Notes: generated by a model from the sequence alone, not told the origin. A stretch of 64,000 nt of DNA from JAKOVR01 sp031415655 (GCA_031415655.1 JANOSD010000064.1:86589-150588), one strand, 5' to 3'. Shown: positions 1 to 8,871, counted from the first letter of the stretch. Made by a program: numbers and translations.

Positions 1-491
1 CAGGCGTGGAGCACAACGAGGAACTGCCCGCCACCCGGCTCGATAGTGGTGCGGAGCTCGAGCATGGGCTCAAGGCGAGAACAACGATCGGTGAGCCACG
101 CCGCCACCGCGTCGGCGTCGTCCTGGGTGGGGCATCGCCCGACGGCTTCGCGACCGCCCCGACGCCCGAGCCGATCGACCACGGGGATAATCGGCGCGGG
201 GTCGACAACAAAAAGTTCGTCAGGCCAAGGCACCACCGCAGCGATCGCGCCTTTTTTGGTGTTGCACGCCCGGTGCGCCAGTCGTTCGCTGAGGTCGACG
301 TCGCCGCCACCTCCGCCGTTGCGGACCGGCTTTCCCTTCGCCTTCGCCTTGGCTTTTCCTTTGGCCCGGGTCGTGAGGCTGTCGACGCTCGGGCCGCGTG
401 GATCGTTTACCGACATTTCCGGATCAACGGCCTCATCGCACAACCAGCATCGCCACCCATCCCGTGCGCCCACCTCGTCGACACGGCTCAT
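1..491 (-). CDS. HNH-like protein, C-terminus beyond the window
   Basis: Reading the minus strand from an ATG at 491 gives 163 open codons that run off the left edge. The N-terminal part has the layout of a small HNH endonuclease: the zinc-type pair C15-x2-C18 inside RDGWRCWLC, a VDSL segment at about residues 36-39 where HNH proteins usually have V-D-H, and HRACNTKKG at about residues 73-81, the usual H-x-x-C-N layout. The first catalytic histidine of the family is therefore a serine (S38) here. Between the two halves lies an Ala/Lys-rich stretch (residues 43-54) followed by a glycine run. An in-frame TGA upstream of the ATG rules out a longer form. The remainder is a tail with no motif I recognise. 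The fold assignment is fairly safe; nuclease activity is doubtful given the missing histidine. Confidence 0.72.
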   Translation of the reverse strand, partial: MSRVDEVGARDGWRCWLCDEAVDPEMSVNDPRGPSVDSLTTRAKGKAKAKAKGKPVRNGGGGGDVDLSERLAHRACNTKKGAIAAVVPWPDELFVVDPAPIIPVVDRLGRRGGREAVGRCPTQDDADAVAAWLTDRCSRLEPMLELRTTIEPGGGQFLVVLHA

Positions 492-508
492 CGACCGCAG
501 ACTACTGC

Positions 509-558
509 GAACTGGTCACCCCTTTCGTCGACCCCACGACAGAAGGTGTGCCCAGTTC
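509..558. repeat. dispersed palindromic intergenic repeat, copy 1
   Basis: A roughly 50-bp imperfect palindrome with outer arms GAACTGGTCACC and GGTGTGCCCAGTTC around a centre containing CCCACGAC. The same arms and centre recur twice at 25784-25893. It sits in the gap between the HNH-like gene and the acetyltransferase gene, both on the minus strand. It may act as a transcript hairpin or be a REP-like dispersed repeat. Confidence 0.6.
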
Positions 559-573
559 GAGCTTTTTGGGAAG

Positions 574-1041
574 TCAGCTGGCGGAGTAGCGGTAGACGTT
601 GGTGTCGCGGGCCACGAAGCCGAGGCGCTGGTACAACCGATTCGCCGCCTCGCGCGACGGACGGCTGGTCAGGTCGACGGTGCGGGCCCCGACTGTTTCG
701 GCATGGGACAACGCCGCCCGGTTGAGCGCCTCCCCCACACCCTTGCCGCGAGCATCGGCATCCACCACGACGTCCTCGATCCACGCCCGCAATCCCGTGG
801 GGATGCGAAAGAGCGCGAGGGTGAGGCTCCCCACGATCGGACCCGTGCCACCGTCTGATTCCGTCTCCGCGCCGGAAGATTCGCGAGCCACGAAGAGCAC
901 GGTGGCGGGCGAATCGACGATCTCGGCAAGCTGCTCCCGAGATGGCGCCGGGTTCGACGACGACAGCTGCGGCGTAAGCCGAACGAATGCCTGCACGAGC
1001 TCGTCGTCGGCGATGGTCGAGATGGAGACATGGATCGACAT
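574..1041 (-). CDS. GNAT family N-acetyltransferase
   Basis: A 155-residue GCN5-related N-acetyltransferase, expected to transfer acetyl from acetyl-CoA to an unknown amine. The acetyl-CoA-binding motif A is visible as VVVDADARGKGVGEAL (V-V-x5-R-x-x-G-x-G), followed by motif B ending in NRLYQRLGF, which fits the family C-terminus. I chose the ATG at 1041 over the longer reading from 1116 because AGGA lies about five bases upstream of it and the extra 25 residues look like read-through. The length matches single-domain GNAT proteins. It lies in the same direction as the HNH-like gene, separated by a palindromic repeat, and is divergent from the ADP-ribosylglycohydrolase gene. The substrate cannot be inferred. 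Confidence 0.88.
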   Translation of the reverse strand: MSIHVSISTIADDELVQAFVRLTPQLSSSNPAPSREQLAEIVDSPATVLFVARESSGAETESDGGTGPIVGSLTLALFRIPTGLRAWIEDVVVDADARGKGVGEALNRAALSHAETVGARTVDLTSRPSREAANRLYQRLGFVARDTNVYRYSAS

Positions 1042-1188
1042 GGGGTTCCTGGAAACGAGCGACAAAGGGACGACGTCATCGTAGAGCTCCTGCACGCGGC
1101 GAGAGCTTTCACTCACCCAAGCGGCACCGCCTACCCCGATGCGAAAAGAAGCGAAAAAGTGTCACCGCATCGTGGTACACAACAGCCG

Positions 1189-2295
1189 ATGACCTTCCCC
1201 GACGACCCGTCACTCGTACCGTCTCGCTCCGCTGTTCGGGCCTGCCTCGTGGCCGGAGCGATTGGCGACGCGCTGGGAGCACCCGTCGAGTTCTCCTCGT
1301 CCGCTCGCATCTTCGCCGCCCACGGATCCGGCGGTGTTCGGCAGTTCCTTGCGTCCTACGGCATCCCCGGTGGAGCGATAACCGACGACACGCAGATGAC
1401 CTTGTTCACCGCCGAGGGACTGATCCGCTCGCAGCATCAAAGAGCGGCGAACGGGACTACGCACCCACCGACCATGGTCTGGCACGCCTACCAGCGTTGG
1501 CTCCACACCCAAGGTTCCACCGTGGGCGACGCGGCGGTACCGCGTGATGGCTGGCTGCTCGATCAAACCTTCCTCCACCACCAACGTGCTCCCGGCGGCA
1601 CGTGCCTCTCCGCCTTGCAGCGCGGAGTTGCCGGCACCGTCCACTCGCCACCCAACACGTCCAAGGGGTGCGGCGCCATCATGCGAGCGGCTCCCGTCGG
1701 GATCGTGGTACCCCCGGCCGATGCATTCACGTTGGGCGTCGAGACGGGCGTCCTCACCCATGGTCATCCCAGTGGCTATCTCCCCGCCGGGGTTTTGGCC
1801 ATGCTCGTATCGGCAGTCCTGCGCGGCGACCGTCTCGCCGATGCCGCCAGCGCCGCGCTGGGGGTTCTTTCCGGCTGGAGCGGACACGAGGAGACCGCGG
1901 CCTACCTTGAGATCGCGCTGGCCCGCGCCTCGGCCGGGGACCGCCCCACGCCCGCAGAGATCGACGCCATCGCACCGCCCCCAAAGGAGTCGGCCGGATG
2001 GATGGGCCACGATGCACTCGGCGTTTCCTTGTGGTGCGCGCTCGCCGCCAGCGATCTGCTCGACGGACTGGCCCTCGCCGCAAGCCACGGCGGCGACAGC
2101 GACTCCACCGCAGCCATCACCGGCAACCTTCTCGGGGCGGTCCATGGCGAGACAGCGCTCCCCACATCACTCCTCAGCCAACTCGAAGGCGCCGACGTCA
2201 TCACGCGTGTCGCCGATGATCTCTTCGCAATCACCCATGCGCACGAACCAGTGGCCGTCGCTGAGCCGGACCAAGATCGTTACCCGCCATGGTGA
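1189..2295 (+). CDS. ADP-ribosylglycohydrolase family protein
   Basis: A 368-residue member of the DraG/ARH family, which removes ADP-ribose from proteins or small molecules using a binuclear Mg site. Motifs seen are GAIGDALGAPVEF near the N-terminus, TDDTQMTLF (D-D-T metal ligands) at about residue 65, and the C-terminal HGGDSDSTAAITGNLLGA signature, which holds the second D-S-D-S/T metal cluster. All expected ligands are present, so an active enzyme is likely. The ATG at 1189 was chosen because the upstream 53 codons carry no family similarity. No good Shine-Dalgarno precedes it, which would fit a leaderless transcript. It is divergent from the acetyltransferase gene and followed by the PAC2 gene on the same strand. 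The target could be ADP-ribosyl-arginine or another adduct. Confidence 0.88.
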   Translation: MTFPDDPSLVPSRSAVRACLVAGAIGDALGAPVEFSSSARIFAAHGSGGVRQFLASYGIPGGAITDDTQMTLFTAEGLIRSQHQRAANGTTHPPTMVWHAYQRWLHTQGSTVGDAAVPRDGWLLDQTFLHHQRAPGGTCLSALQRGVAGTVHSPPNTSKGCGAIMRAAPVGIVVPPADAFTLGVETGVLTHGHPSGYLPAGVLAMLVSAVLRGDRLADAASAALGVLSGWSGHEETAAYLEIALARASAGDRPTPAEIDAIAPPPKESAGWMGHDALGVSLWCALAASDLLDGLALAASHGGDSDSTAAITGNLLGAVHGETALPTSLLSQLEGADVITRVADDLFAITHAHEPVAVAEPDQDRYPPW

Positions 2296-2393
2296 CGAGT
2301 TTGCCAGCCGCTCGCCCCGCCTCCGAGAAACCCGGATCGGAGCGCGGCTGCACCGCTCGCTCCACCGGTCGCAGCCGATAACCTTTCCGGATC

Positions 2394-3302
2394 ATGGCTG
2401 CCGACAACACGCCCCTGATTCCGAGCCCCACCCCCCACCTCACCCACCTCCTGCACACCGCGCCGGTCGATGTCCAGGGACCCGTGATGATCGTGGCGTT
2501 CGAGGGATGGAACGACGCCGGCGATGCCGCCACGATCGCCCTCCACCACATCGAAGCGCAGTGGGAGGCGAAGGTCTTTGCCACCATCGATCCCGAGGAT
2601 TTCTACGATTTCTCCGAAACCCGCCCTTTGGTGCAGTTCGACGACGACGGCATGCGTGAGATTGTGTGGCCCACCAACGCACTGTCCATCGTGCGAGCCG
2701 ACGCGAAACGAGGCATCGTCCCGATCGACGTCATCACCCTCATCGGGCTCGAGCCCCAGCTTCGGTGGCGCACGTTCTGCCAGCAGATCACCGGCTTTGC
2801 GGAGCATGTGGGGGCACGCCTGGTGATCACTCTCGGAGCGCTGCTCGCTGAAACTCCCCATAGCCGCCCGACGCAGGTATTCGGCACCGCCTACGAAACG
2901 GCAGTGATCGAAGAGTTGGGGCTGCTGCCGTCGCGTTATCAAGGACCCACCGGCATCGTCGGGGTGCTCCACGCCGCGTGCCGCGACGCCGGTCTGCGCT
3001 CCGCCTCGTTGTGGGCCGCCGTCCCCGCCTACATCTCCTCCAATCCCTCGCCGAAAGCAGCGCTGGCGCTGGTGGAGAAGACCGCGCATCTTCTCGAGGT
3101 TTCGATTCCGGCAGTCGAGTTGGAGATCGCCGCGCTGTCGTGGGAGACGCAGGTGCAGGCCGCCGTCGACGCCGACACCGACACCGCCGCCTTCGTCCAT
3201 GCTTTGGAAGAACGATTCGACAACAACGACATGAACCCCTTCGATGCCGACCGAAGCCTCGCCGATGAGATCGAACAGTTCCTACGCGAGCAACGCGACT
3301 GA
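2394..3302 (+). CDS. PAC2 family protein
   Basis: A 302-residue PAC2-family protein, related to eukaryotic proteasome assembly chaperone 2 and archaeal PbaA/B; actinobacterial members have no established activity. The diagnostic N-terminal segment VMIVAFEGWNDAGDAAT (residues 31-47) is followed by the alternating beta/alpha pattern of the family, including ITLIGLEPQLRWRTF, VITLGALLAETPHSRP and YQGPTGIVGVLH. The C-terminus is charged and helical. The length is typical for actinobacteria. It follows the ADP-ribosylglycohydrolase gene by 98 bases and precedes a short tandem repeat. A link to the proteasome is an inference from the family name only; no proteasome subunit gene is adjacent. Confidence 0.88.
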   Translation: MAADNTPLIPSPTPHLTHLLHTAPVDVQGPVMIVAFEGWNDAGDAATIALHHIEAQWEAKVFATIDPEDFYDFSETRPLVQFDDDGMREIVWPTNALSIVRADAKRGIVPIDVITLIGLEPQLRWRTFCQQITGFAEHVGARLVITLGALLAETPHSRPTQVFGTAYETAVIEELGLLPSRYQGPTGIVGVLHAACRDAGLRSASLWAAVPAYISSNPSPKAALALVEKTAHLLEVSIPAVELEIAALSWETQVQAAVDADTDTAAFVHALEERFDNNDMNPFDADRSLADEIEQFLREQRD

Positions 3303-3330
3303 CGCGCTCCCCACACCGGCCTGTGCAGCC

Positions 3331-3364
3331 ACGATGGTGGGACGGCCACGATGGTGGGACGGCC
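3331..3364. repeat. 17-bp tandem duplication
   Basis: Two identical copies of ACGATGGTGGGACGGCC lie head to tail in the gap between the PAC2 and SDR genes, followed by the first four bases of a third copy. No hairpin or motif for a known regulator is seen. Confidence 0.75.
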
Positions 3365-3417
3365 ACGGCTGATCCTGGGCGGGCGTGCCGTTCCGGACGC
3401 CGCCGTAAGGTTTCGAG

Positions 3418-4248
3418 ATGGCCGCAGCCAACGGGACCGAACACCCCGAACCGAACCACCCTGAACCGAACCGCCCCGAACCGCTGCGAGGCCGCGTGGC
3501 GCTGGTCACCGGAGTGACACGGAGCGCCGGCATCGGTGTGGCGATCGTCCGCCGGCTGCTCGCCGACGGCGCGACCGTTTTCGCCACGGGCTGGCACCCC
3601 CACGACGCGGCCATGCCCTGGGGAGTCGACTCGGATCCCGTGTTGACGTCCTTCGGCGCCGACCCTGATCGATTCCACTGGGAAGCCGCCGACCTTGGTG
3701 ATCCTGTCGTCCCCGCGGCACTCGTGGATGCCACCACCGGCCGGTTCGGCGCCGTCGACATGATCGTGGCCAACCATGCGCAGAGCTCTCGGACTGGCGG
3801 CCTCGCAACCGTCACGAGCGACGAGCTCGATCAGTGTTGGGCGGTGAATGCCCGGGCCACGGTCCTGCTCGCCCAGGCCTTCCTACGCGCCGATCGGACG
3901 GGCCGACCCGATGGCCGAATCGTCCTGTTCACCAGCGGCCAGCACCTCGGCCCAATGCCCGACGAGATCGCCTACACCGTGAGCAAGGGGGCGATCCAAC
4001 AGATGACGCTCACCTTGGCCGACGCACTCGCCAACAGTCGAACCACGGTCAACTGCATCAACCCAGGTCCGACCGACACCGGCTGGGCCACTGCGGAACT
4101 GAGCGACCAGGTGTCCAAGCTCATGCCCTTCGGTCGGTGGGGCCAGCCCGAGGATGCGGCGCGCGTGGTGGCATGGCTCGTGTCGGATGAAGCGGCATGG
4201 GTGACTGGCCAGGTGCTCAACGCCGAGGGCGGCTTTCGGCGCGGGTAG
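3418..4248 (+). CDS. SDR family NAD(P)-dependent oxidoreductase
   Basis: A 276-residue classical short-chain dehydrogenase/reductase. The nucleotide-binding motif is VALVTGVTRSAGIGVAI (TGxxxxxGIG, about residues 26-42). ADLGDP supplies the adenine-pocket aspartate. NHAQ replaces the usual NNAG. The catalytic triad appears as S in FTSGQH and Y/K in AYTVSKGA, followed by the VNCINPGPTDTGW strand. The C-terminal W-x-TGQVLNAEGGF matches SDRs related to 3-oxoacyl-ACP reductases. The first 20 residues are a Pro/Glu/Asn-rich repeat (HPEPN, RPEP) with no family equivalent, so a start closer to residue 20 is possible. The substrate is unknown. It lies alone between the PAC2 and hydroxylase genes. Confidence 0.88.
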   Translation: MAAANGTEHPEPNHPEPNRPEPLRGRVALVTGVTRSAGIGVAIVRRLLADGATVFATGWHPHDAAMPWGVDSDPVLTSFGADPDRFHWEAADLGDPVVPAALVDATTGRFGAVDMIVANHAQSSRTGGLATVTSDELDQCWAVNARATVLLAQAFLRADRTGRPDGRIVLFTSGQHLGPMPDEIAYTVSKGAIQQMTLTLADALANSRTTVNCINPGPTDTGWATAELSDQVSKLMPFGRWGQPEDAARVVAWLVSDEAAWVTGQVLNAEGGFRRG

Positions 4249-4419
4249 GCACCACCTCGGTCAGCGGACGAACACCCATAGTCACCTCCGGGGGGTGTGT
4301 CCGCGGAGCCTGGGTCCGCAAACGCCCGTCTTGAAACGCTCCCACCGGCGGAACGGGTGAACCGGAAGCCATGCATCGCACGACAGGGCTGACGACCGTC
4401 CGCTCGGAGACCCCACCCC

Positions 4420-4461
4420 ATGACCGGAGACCTGATGACCGGAGACCTGATGACCAGAGAC
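4420..4461 (+). repeat. 15-bp repeat carrying iterated RBS and start codons
   Basis: The unit ATGACCGGAGACCTG occurs twice and a partial third copy follows. Each unit holds an ATG, and GGAG lies about six bases before the next ATG. The hydroxylase gene can therefore start in frame at 4420, 4435 or 4450, with the best ribosome binding site spacing for the second and third. Confidence 0.75.
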
Positions 4462-5979
4462 TCGATCACTTCGACCCAGCCCAGCCCCCTTGCCCCTGAT
4501 GGTCGGGGCCTGTATCACCTCCCCCCGTTCCCGCCACGCGGCGCCCGACTCCCGTCGTGGGAGAGCGGCGGCGGCACGGTCGACCCCGAGCTGCCGTCCG
4601 AAGAACGGGTCGGGCCGCGGCGGGATGGTTCCTGGACACCCGCGTCCGCCAACCCCCACTCGACCGCCGCGTCGACCAGCGTTCGGCGACGCCGCACCCT
4701 GATGGCCGGACTCGTCGGTGTGCCGGCAATCGGCCTCCTGTGCGTTTCGTCCGCCAGCTTTGCCGCCATGCTCGTGACTGGTCGCGCCGGGGACCCGCTC
4801 GCCGCCAGTGCGCGCTTCGCCACGTCGATGGCCACCGGGTTGTTTGGTGTGCTCACCGCCGTGGCAACGTGGCTCGTTGTTTCGAAGCATCGACGAGCGC
4901 GCCCCACGGTGGTCGCTCTCGGGTGCGTGGGACTGCTCATCGCGTCCTCCCTTCTCCCCCACCAACCGGCGCTCGGCATCGCGGCCCTCGCCTACCTCAC
5001 GGCCGCGATCACTGTTGCGGCGTCGGGCACCACCGTGATCTCACGACGACATCCCGCGCTCGACCGATCACCGGCGACGGGGTACGAGGGTCAGCCCGTC
5101 CTCACATCAACGTCGACAACAACCACGCAAGAGATCACCAGCCCAGAGCGCGACCGAGCGGCAAGCTGGCGCGACAGGGCTGGCCTCCTCACGACCATCG
5201 CGTTGGTAATCATCGCGTTGGCCGTGCGCCCTGATGCCGGCATCGGCCTGCTGATCGGTGCGGCGATCTTCGTGCCTCTTGAGAAAGCGCTTCCGATACG
5301 ACCGATGGCTGCAACTCGTGCTCACTGGAAGACCGACGCCATCCACTTCTTGGTGAACAGTCTCCTCACGTTGGCGGTGCTCGCGATGGTGTTGGCGGCC
5401 GTGTACCTCTTGTTGGGCTGGGCCATCAGCCCCGCGTTGCAAGCCGCTGTCCGCCAACAGCCGGGCTGGCTGCAATTCGTCGAGGCGATCGTCATCTCCC
5501 AGGTGGCGTTCTACGGCGCTCATCGGGCCGGCCATCGCATCCCCTTTCTTTGGCGCTTCCACCAGGTCCACCACAGTCCGGTAGAGCTCGATTGGCTCGC
5601 CTCCGCACGCCTTCACCCGGTGGACTTGGCCCTCGGCCAGGCGGCCGTGATCGTCCCCCTCTTTGCCTTTGGGTTCAGCAAAGAGACCTTTGGTGCCTAT
5701 CTGATCTTCTCGCAACTCGAAGCCGTCTTCAGCCACAGCAATGTGCGCTTCCGCTATGGGCCACTCCGCTGGCTCATCGGTGGCCCGCTGTTCCACCATT
5801 GGCACCACAATGACGAGCCGACCGCCCGGGACGTCAACTTTTCCGGGTTCCCGGTGATCGACTGGATCTTCGGTACGTGTTACCTCCCCAACCGCTGGCC
5901 CACGCATTACGGCATTGGCAAACCCGTGCCGCCCACCTATCTCCGTCAGCTGGCGTGGCCGTTTCGCCAACAGGTGTGA
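4420..5979 (+). CDS. fatty acid hydroxylase superfamily (sterol desaturase-like) membrane protein
   Basis: A 519-residue integral membrane protein whose C-terminal half is a fatty acid hydroxylase/sterol desaturase domain, a di-iron family that hydroxylates or desaturates lipids. The histidine cluster reads HRAGHRIPFLWRFHQVHHS, then HSNVRF, then FHHWHHNDEP, matching the HxxxH, HxxHH and HxxHH boxes that bind iron. The N-terminal half has several hydrophobic segments (about residues 90-115, 125-145 and 165-205) not present in minimal family members, and a Ser/Thr linker at about 225-245. The start is uncertain among three in-frame ATGs inside a 15-bp repeat. It is convergent with the amidase gene downstream. 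The substrate (carotenoid, sterol or fatty acid) cannot be told from sequence. Confidence 0.85.
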   Translation: MTGDLMTGDLMTRDSITSTQPSPLAPDGRGLYHLPPFPPRGARLPSWESGGGTVDPELPSEERVGPRRDGSWTPASANPHSTAASTSVRRRRTLMAGLVGVPAIGLLCVSSASFAAMLVTGRAGDPLAASARFATSMATGLFGVLTAVATWLVVSKHRRARPTVVALGCVGLLIASSLLPHQPALGIAALAYLTAAITVAASGTTVISRRHPALDRSPATGYEGQPVLTSTSTTTTQEITSPERDRAASWRDRAGLLTTIALVIIALAVRPDAGIGLLIGAAIFVPLEKALPIRPMAATRAHWKTDAIHFLVNSLLTLAVLAMVLAAVYLLLGWAISPALQAAVRQQPGWLQFVEAIVISQVAFYGAHRAGHRIPFLWRFHQVHHSPVELDWLASARLHPVDLALGQAAVIVPLFAFGFSKETFGAYLIFSQLEAVFSHSNVRFRYGPLRWLIGGPLFHHWHHNDEPTARDVNFSGFPVIDWIFGTCYLPNRWPTHYGIGKPVPPTYLRQLAWPFRQQV

Positions 5980-6057
5980 TCCAGTGCACCCGGCTGGAAT
6001 CCCCGTCGAACAACAGGGACCATCGATCGAGACCGCGTCACGACCGGCGTGCCACGA

Positions 6058-7512
6058 TCACACCAGGAACGGCGGGGCGTGGCGGGGCCAGGGCTGGGCC
6101 TGTTCGAACAGTCGGGCGAGTCGGAGGACCACGTCGTCGGCGTGACGGCGGCCGATGATCTGCAGTCCAACGGGAGACCCGGCCGACGACAGACCGGCCG
6201 GAACCGAGCAGGCGGGGTTCCAGCACAGATTCGCCAGCATGGTGAACGGCACACTCATGGCCCCCGCCGCGATCACGCCGAATCGCTCCACGAGATCCTC
6301 GCCGGCGATCACCGTTGGCGATGGCCCACCGGCAGGAATCGACGCAACGGCTGTGGTGGGGGTGAGCAGCACATCGACCTGGTCGAAGATGCGCGCCACG
6401 TCGGCTTCGAGCTGCAACCGACGCTCCATCCCCGACACCATCGAACGCATGGGCCGGTCAAAGGAGGCTTGGATCGAAGTCTTGACGAAGGGGGTGAGCT
6501 CATCGAGGCGGTCGGGGTAGTGCTCCTTCTCGCGAACGTCGAACCACAACGACAGTCCGCCGGCTTGCAGCCACGTACGCACCGGGTCGGTGAGCGCAAT
6601 CGTCGGATGCTCCAACGACACCCCGACTGACCGAGCAAGCATTTCGGCGGCGCCCCGAGTGAGATCGTGAACCTCGGGATCGACCACGGCAAAACCCAGG
6701 TCGCTGGACCACCCCACACGCAGGCCACCAACATCAAGCGATTCCATAGCCGACTCGAAACTTCCCGAGTAGGCCGGCAACGAAAGTCGGTCGCGATCGT
6801 GGGGGCCCGCTACCACATCGAGATGGCGGGCGGCATCGGCGACGGTGGTCACTTCAACGCCAAACACCGCCGTCTGCGAGGGGTCGGCCGCCGGATCAGG
6901 AATCCGACCATGACTCGGCTTCATCCCTACCAGTCCGCTGAACGCCGCTGGTATGCGAGTGGACCCACCGCCGTCGCTGGCGGTGGCGAACGGCACCATG
7001 CCCGCCGCCACTGCGGCCGCCGAACCCCCACTCGAACCTCCGGGAGAGTGCTCGAGGTTCCACGGGTTTCGTGTCGTGCCCCATGCCTTGGTTCGGGTGA
7101 TCTGCAACGTGCCGAACTCGGGCGCGGCCGTCTTGCCGATGGGGATCGCACCGGCGGCACGCAGCCGAGCCACATGAATCGAGTCGTGCGCTTTCGCCGG
7201 CCCATCCCGGTAAAGAAGCGAGCCCTTTGAGGTGGGCATCCCGGCACAGTCTTCGAGATCCTTCACACCAAAAGGCACACCGGCGAACACACCCACCGGT
7301 TCCCCTGCAGCGATCTGGCGATCGACCTTGGCCGCCTGCTCCCGTGCCTCATCGAAGTTGGTGAACACAAAAGCGTTGAGCGCGTCGTTGCCTCGGTCGG
7401 CTCGCGCCTCCACCTCGTTCAGCAGTTCGACCGACGTGTACTCACCCCGCAGGATTGCTCCGGCGGCTTCCACCGCTGACGGCATGTTCTCTGGCAGTGT
7501 TCCCATTCGCAC
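6058..7512 (-). CDS. amidase (amidase signature family)
   Basis: A 484-residue amidase-signature hydrolase, cleaving amide bonds by a Ser-cisSer-Lys triad. The Lys lies in FGVKDLED (K84), the cis-Ser in HSPGGSSGGS (about 160-161) and the nucleophile in SDGGGSTRIP (S184). The signature continues with SGLVGMKPSHGRIP. The length is normal for the family. The C-terminal part (LCWNPACSVPAGLS, PVGLQIIGRRHADD) matches amidases of the AmiD/GatA-like group rather than true GatA, and no gatB or gatC is adjacent. The start may be GTG at 7512 or ATG at 7506, with AGGG four or ten bases upstream. It is divergent from the DUF4178 gene. The substrate is unknown. Confidence 0.9.
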   Translation of the reverse strand: MRMGTLPENMPSAVEAAGAILRGEYTSVELLNEVEARADRGNDALNAFVFTNFDEAREQAAKVDRQIAAGEPVGVFAGVPFGVKDLEDCAGMPTSKGSLLYRDGPAKAHDSIHVARLRAAGAIPIGKTAAPEFGTLQITRTKAWGTTRNPWNLEHSPGGSSGGSAAAVAAGMVPFATASDGGGSTRIPAAFSGLVGMKPSHGRIPDPAADPSQTAVFGVEVTTVADAARHLDVVAGPHDRDRLSLPAYSGSFESAMESLDVGGLRVGWSSDLGFAVVDPEVHDLTRGAAEMLARSVGVSLEHPTIALTDPVRTWLQAGGLSLWFDVREKEHYPDRLDELTPFVKTSIQASFDRPMRSMVSGMERRLQLEADVARIFDQVDVLLTPTTAVASIPAGGPSPTVIAGEDLVERFGVIAAGAMSVPFTMLANLCWNPACSVPAGLSSAGSPVGLQIIGRRHADDVVLRLARLFEQAQPWPRHAPPFLV

Positions 7513-7589
7513 GATCCCTCATCAGTCGACGACCGAGAGCATCGCACGCATCGAATCCTCACGGGGAGTGGCTCCCCTAAACTCTGCGC

Positions 7590-8213
7590 ATGGGGACCTC
7601 GGCGTTGCTGATCGGCGCTATCTGCGTTGCGGGAGCAGTTGTGGCCTTCGTCGTCGTTCGACACGTTACCGGCGTCCGCAAGTCAACCGTTTCGGCCGCT
7701 CCCCTGATCCCCAACAACCCCACCCCCCGTCAGATTCTTGCTGCCCTCGAACAGTTGAAGATCGGCCATCAGGTCTCCTACCTCACGATTCGTTGGAGCA
7801 TTGTGGGCGTCGTGCACTACGACCAGGGCGGCTCCCACTGGAAGGAGTTCCGGTTGCATCGCGACGGCGAATGGGCGTGGCTGTCCGTAGATGCAGCGGT
7901 AGAACCCCCAATTCACCTCTTCAAGGCCGGCGGAGGCACCTCCAACCAGCCCGGCGCCGACACCATCACCGACAACGGCGTCACTTTTCGCTTCCGTGAG
8001 CGGGGTACCGCTCGGTTCCGATCCGAGGGAGACACCGACATGGCCGACAGTGGCACCCTGGAATTCGTCGACTACCACATCAACGACGGACGCAAGGTCT
8101 TGAGCTTCGAGCGTTACGGAAATGGATCTTGGGAGGTAGCGAAGGGCGAAGCGGTAGAGCTCCCCTACATCTCGATAGCCACGGTTGCCACCGATGGCAC
8201 CGGGTGGCAGTGA
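7590..8213 (+). CDS. DUF4178 domain protein, first gene of the speE cluster
   Basis: A 207-residue protein with an N-terminal membrane anchor (residues 4-24) and a cytoplasmic or membrane-proximal beta-rich domain of the DUF4178 type. Visible family marks are the QLKIGHQVSYLTIRWSIVG strand pair, the HWKEFRLH segment and the DGEWAWLSVD segment, and the C-terminal SFERYGNGSWEVAKG. The biochemical role is unknown. It starts a five-gene series (DUF4178, DUF2617, DUF4247, DUF350, speE-like) that corresponds to the Rv2597-Rv2601 neighbourhood of Mycobacterium tuberculosis and occurs broadly in actinobacteria, so a shared membrane-linked polyamine role is likely. Five bases separate it from the next ATG. 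Confidence 0.8.
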   Translation: MGTSALLIGAICVAGAVVAFVVVRHVTGVRKSTVSAAPLIPNNPTPRQILAALEQLKIGHQVSYLTIRWSIVGVVHYDQGGSHWKEFRLHRDGEWAWLSVDAAVEPPIHLFKAGGGTSNQPGADTITDNGVTFRFRERGTARFRSEGDTDMADSGTLEFVDYHINDGRKVLSFERYGNGSWEVAKGEAVELPYISIATVATDGTGWQ

Positions 8214-8217
8214 GCGC

Positions 8218-8871
8218 ATGCACGTCCTTCTCGAGGTCCCCTTCGCCAACACCTCGGTGCACTCCCTCGGCTACTCGCTCGGCCAAGCCACCGTGTGCAC
8301 GTTGGCCAGCCTCGTGGTTCCCTGCCCCGCCATCGACGGCACGATCGAGCTCGGCATCCTCGGCGCCTCCCACCAAATCACCGTACGAAATGCCAGAGAC
8401 GAAACGATCGGCGTGGAGACGTTGGCCTGCACCGTGGCCGCTGCCGTGCCACCGGTGACCGCCACCCTTCTCGGTGGCCTGCCTTACCAGTTCATTTGTC
8501 GCGTACGTGAGGTCACCCCGAGTCGCCTCGACACGATGGCTTCCACCATCGTTCGCACGTTGGCCGCTGCGCCCCACGGCGTTGTCGCAACGTTCCCCCG
8601 GGAACCACAAGCCATCACCGGCATCCTTCTCGACTCCATCCCTCCGTCGTCCATTTCAACCAACCCATTTCAGCTCCGGTGGCGCTCCTGGCACCTTTAT
8701 CCGAGCGAACGCACGGTCGTCTCCACGCTCACCCGCCTCACCGTTCGTTACCGCTCAGGACCCGTCGCCCCCGAGATCCTCGGAACGTGGCCGAAAGCCG
8801 TCCCCCTCCCGCTCGGTTGTGATAAAAACGACGCCGTGCGGGTCTCGGAAGGAAGTGCAAGGCGCCGATGA
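8218..8871 (+). CDS. DUF2617 family protein
   Basis: A 217-residue protein of the DUF2617 family (Rv2598-like). It opens with MHVLLEVPFANTSV and has the family pattern of a duplicated beta/alpha core: LGASHQITV in the first half, then GLPYQFICRVREV, a second LVVTFP-like strand (VVATFPREPQAIT) and WRSWHLYP-x-ERTVVSTLT. No catalytic motif is visible. The start at 8218 follows the DUF4178 stop by four bases, and the stop overlaps the next ATG as ATGA, so translation is coupled. The function is unknown; the conserved position ahead of the speE-like gene suggests a role in the same process. Confidence 0.82.
   Translation: MHVLLEVPFANTSVHSLGYSLGQATVCTLASLVVPCPAIDGTIELGILGASHQITVRNARDETIGVETLACTVAAAVPPVTATLLGGLPYQFICRVREVTPSRLDTMASTIVRTLAAAPHGVVATFPREPQAITGILLDSIPPSSISTNPFQLRWRSWHLYPSERTVVSTLTRLTVRYRSGPVAPEILGTWPKAVPLPLGCDKNDAVRVSEGSARRR

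Noticed and set aside
46..858. Long plus-strand frames across positions 6-858
   Set aside because: They are the antisense of the HNH-like and acetyltransferase genes and show no domain or ribosome binding site.
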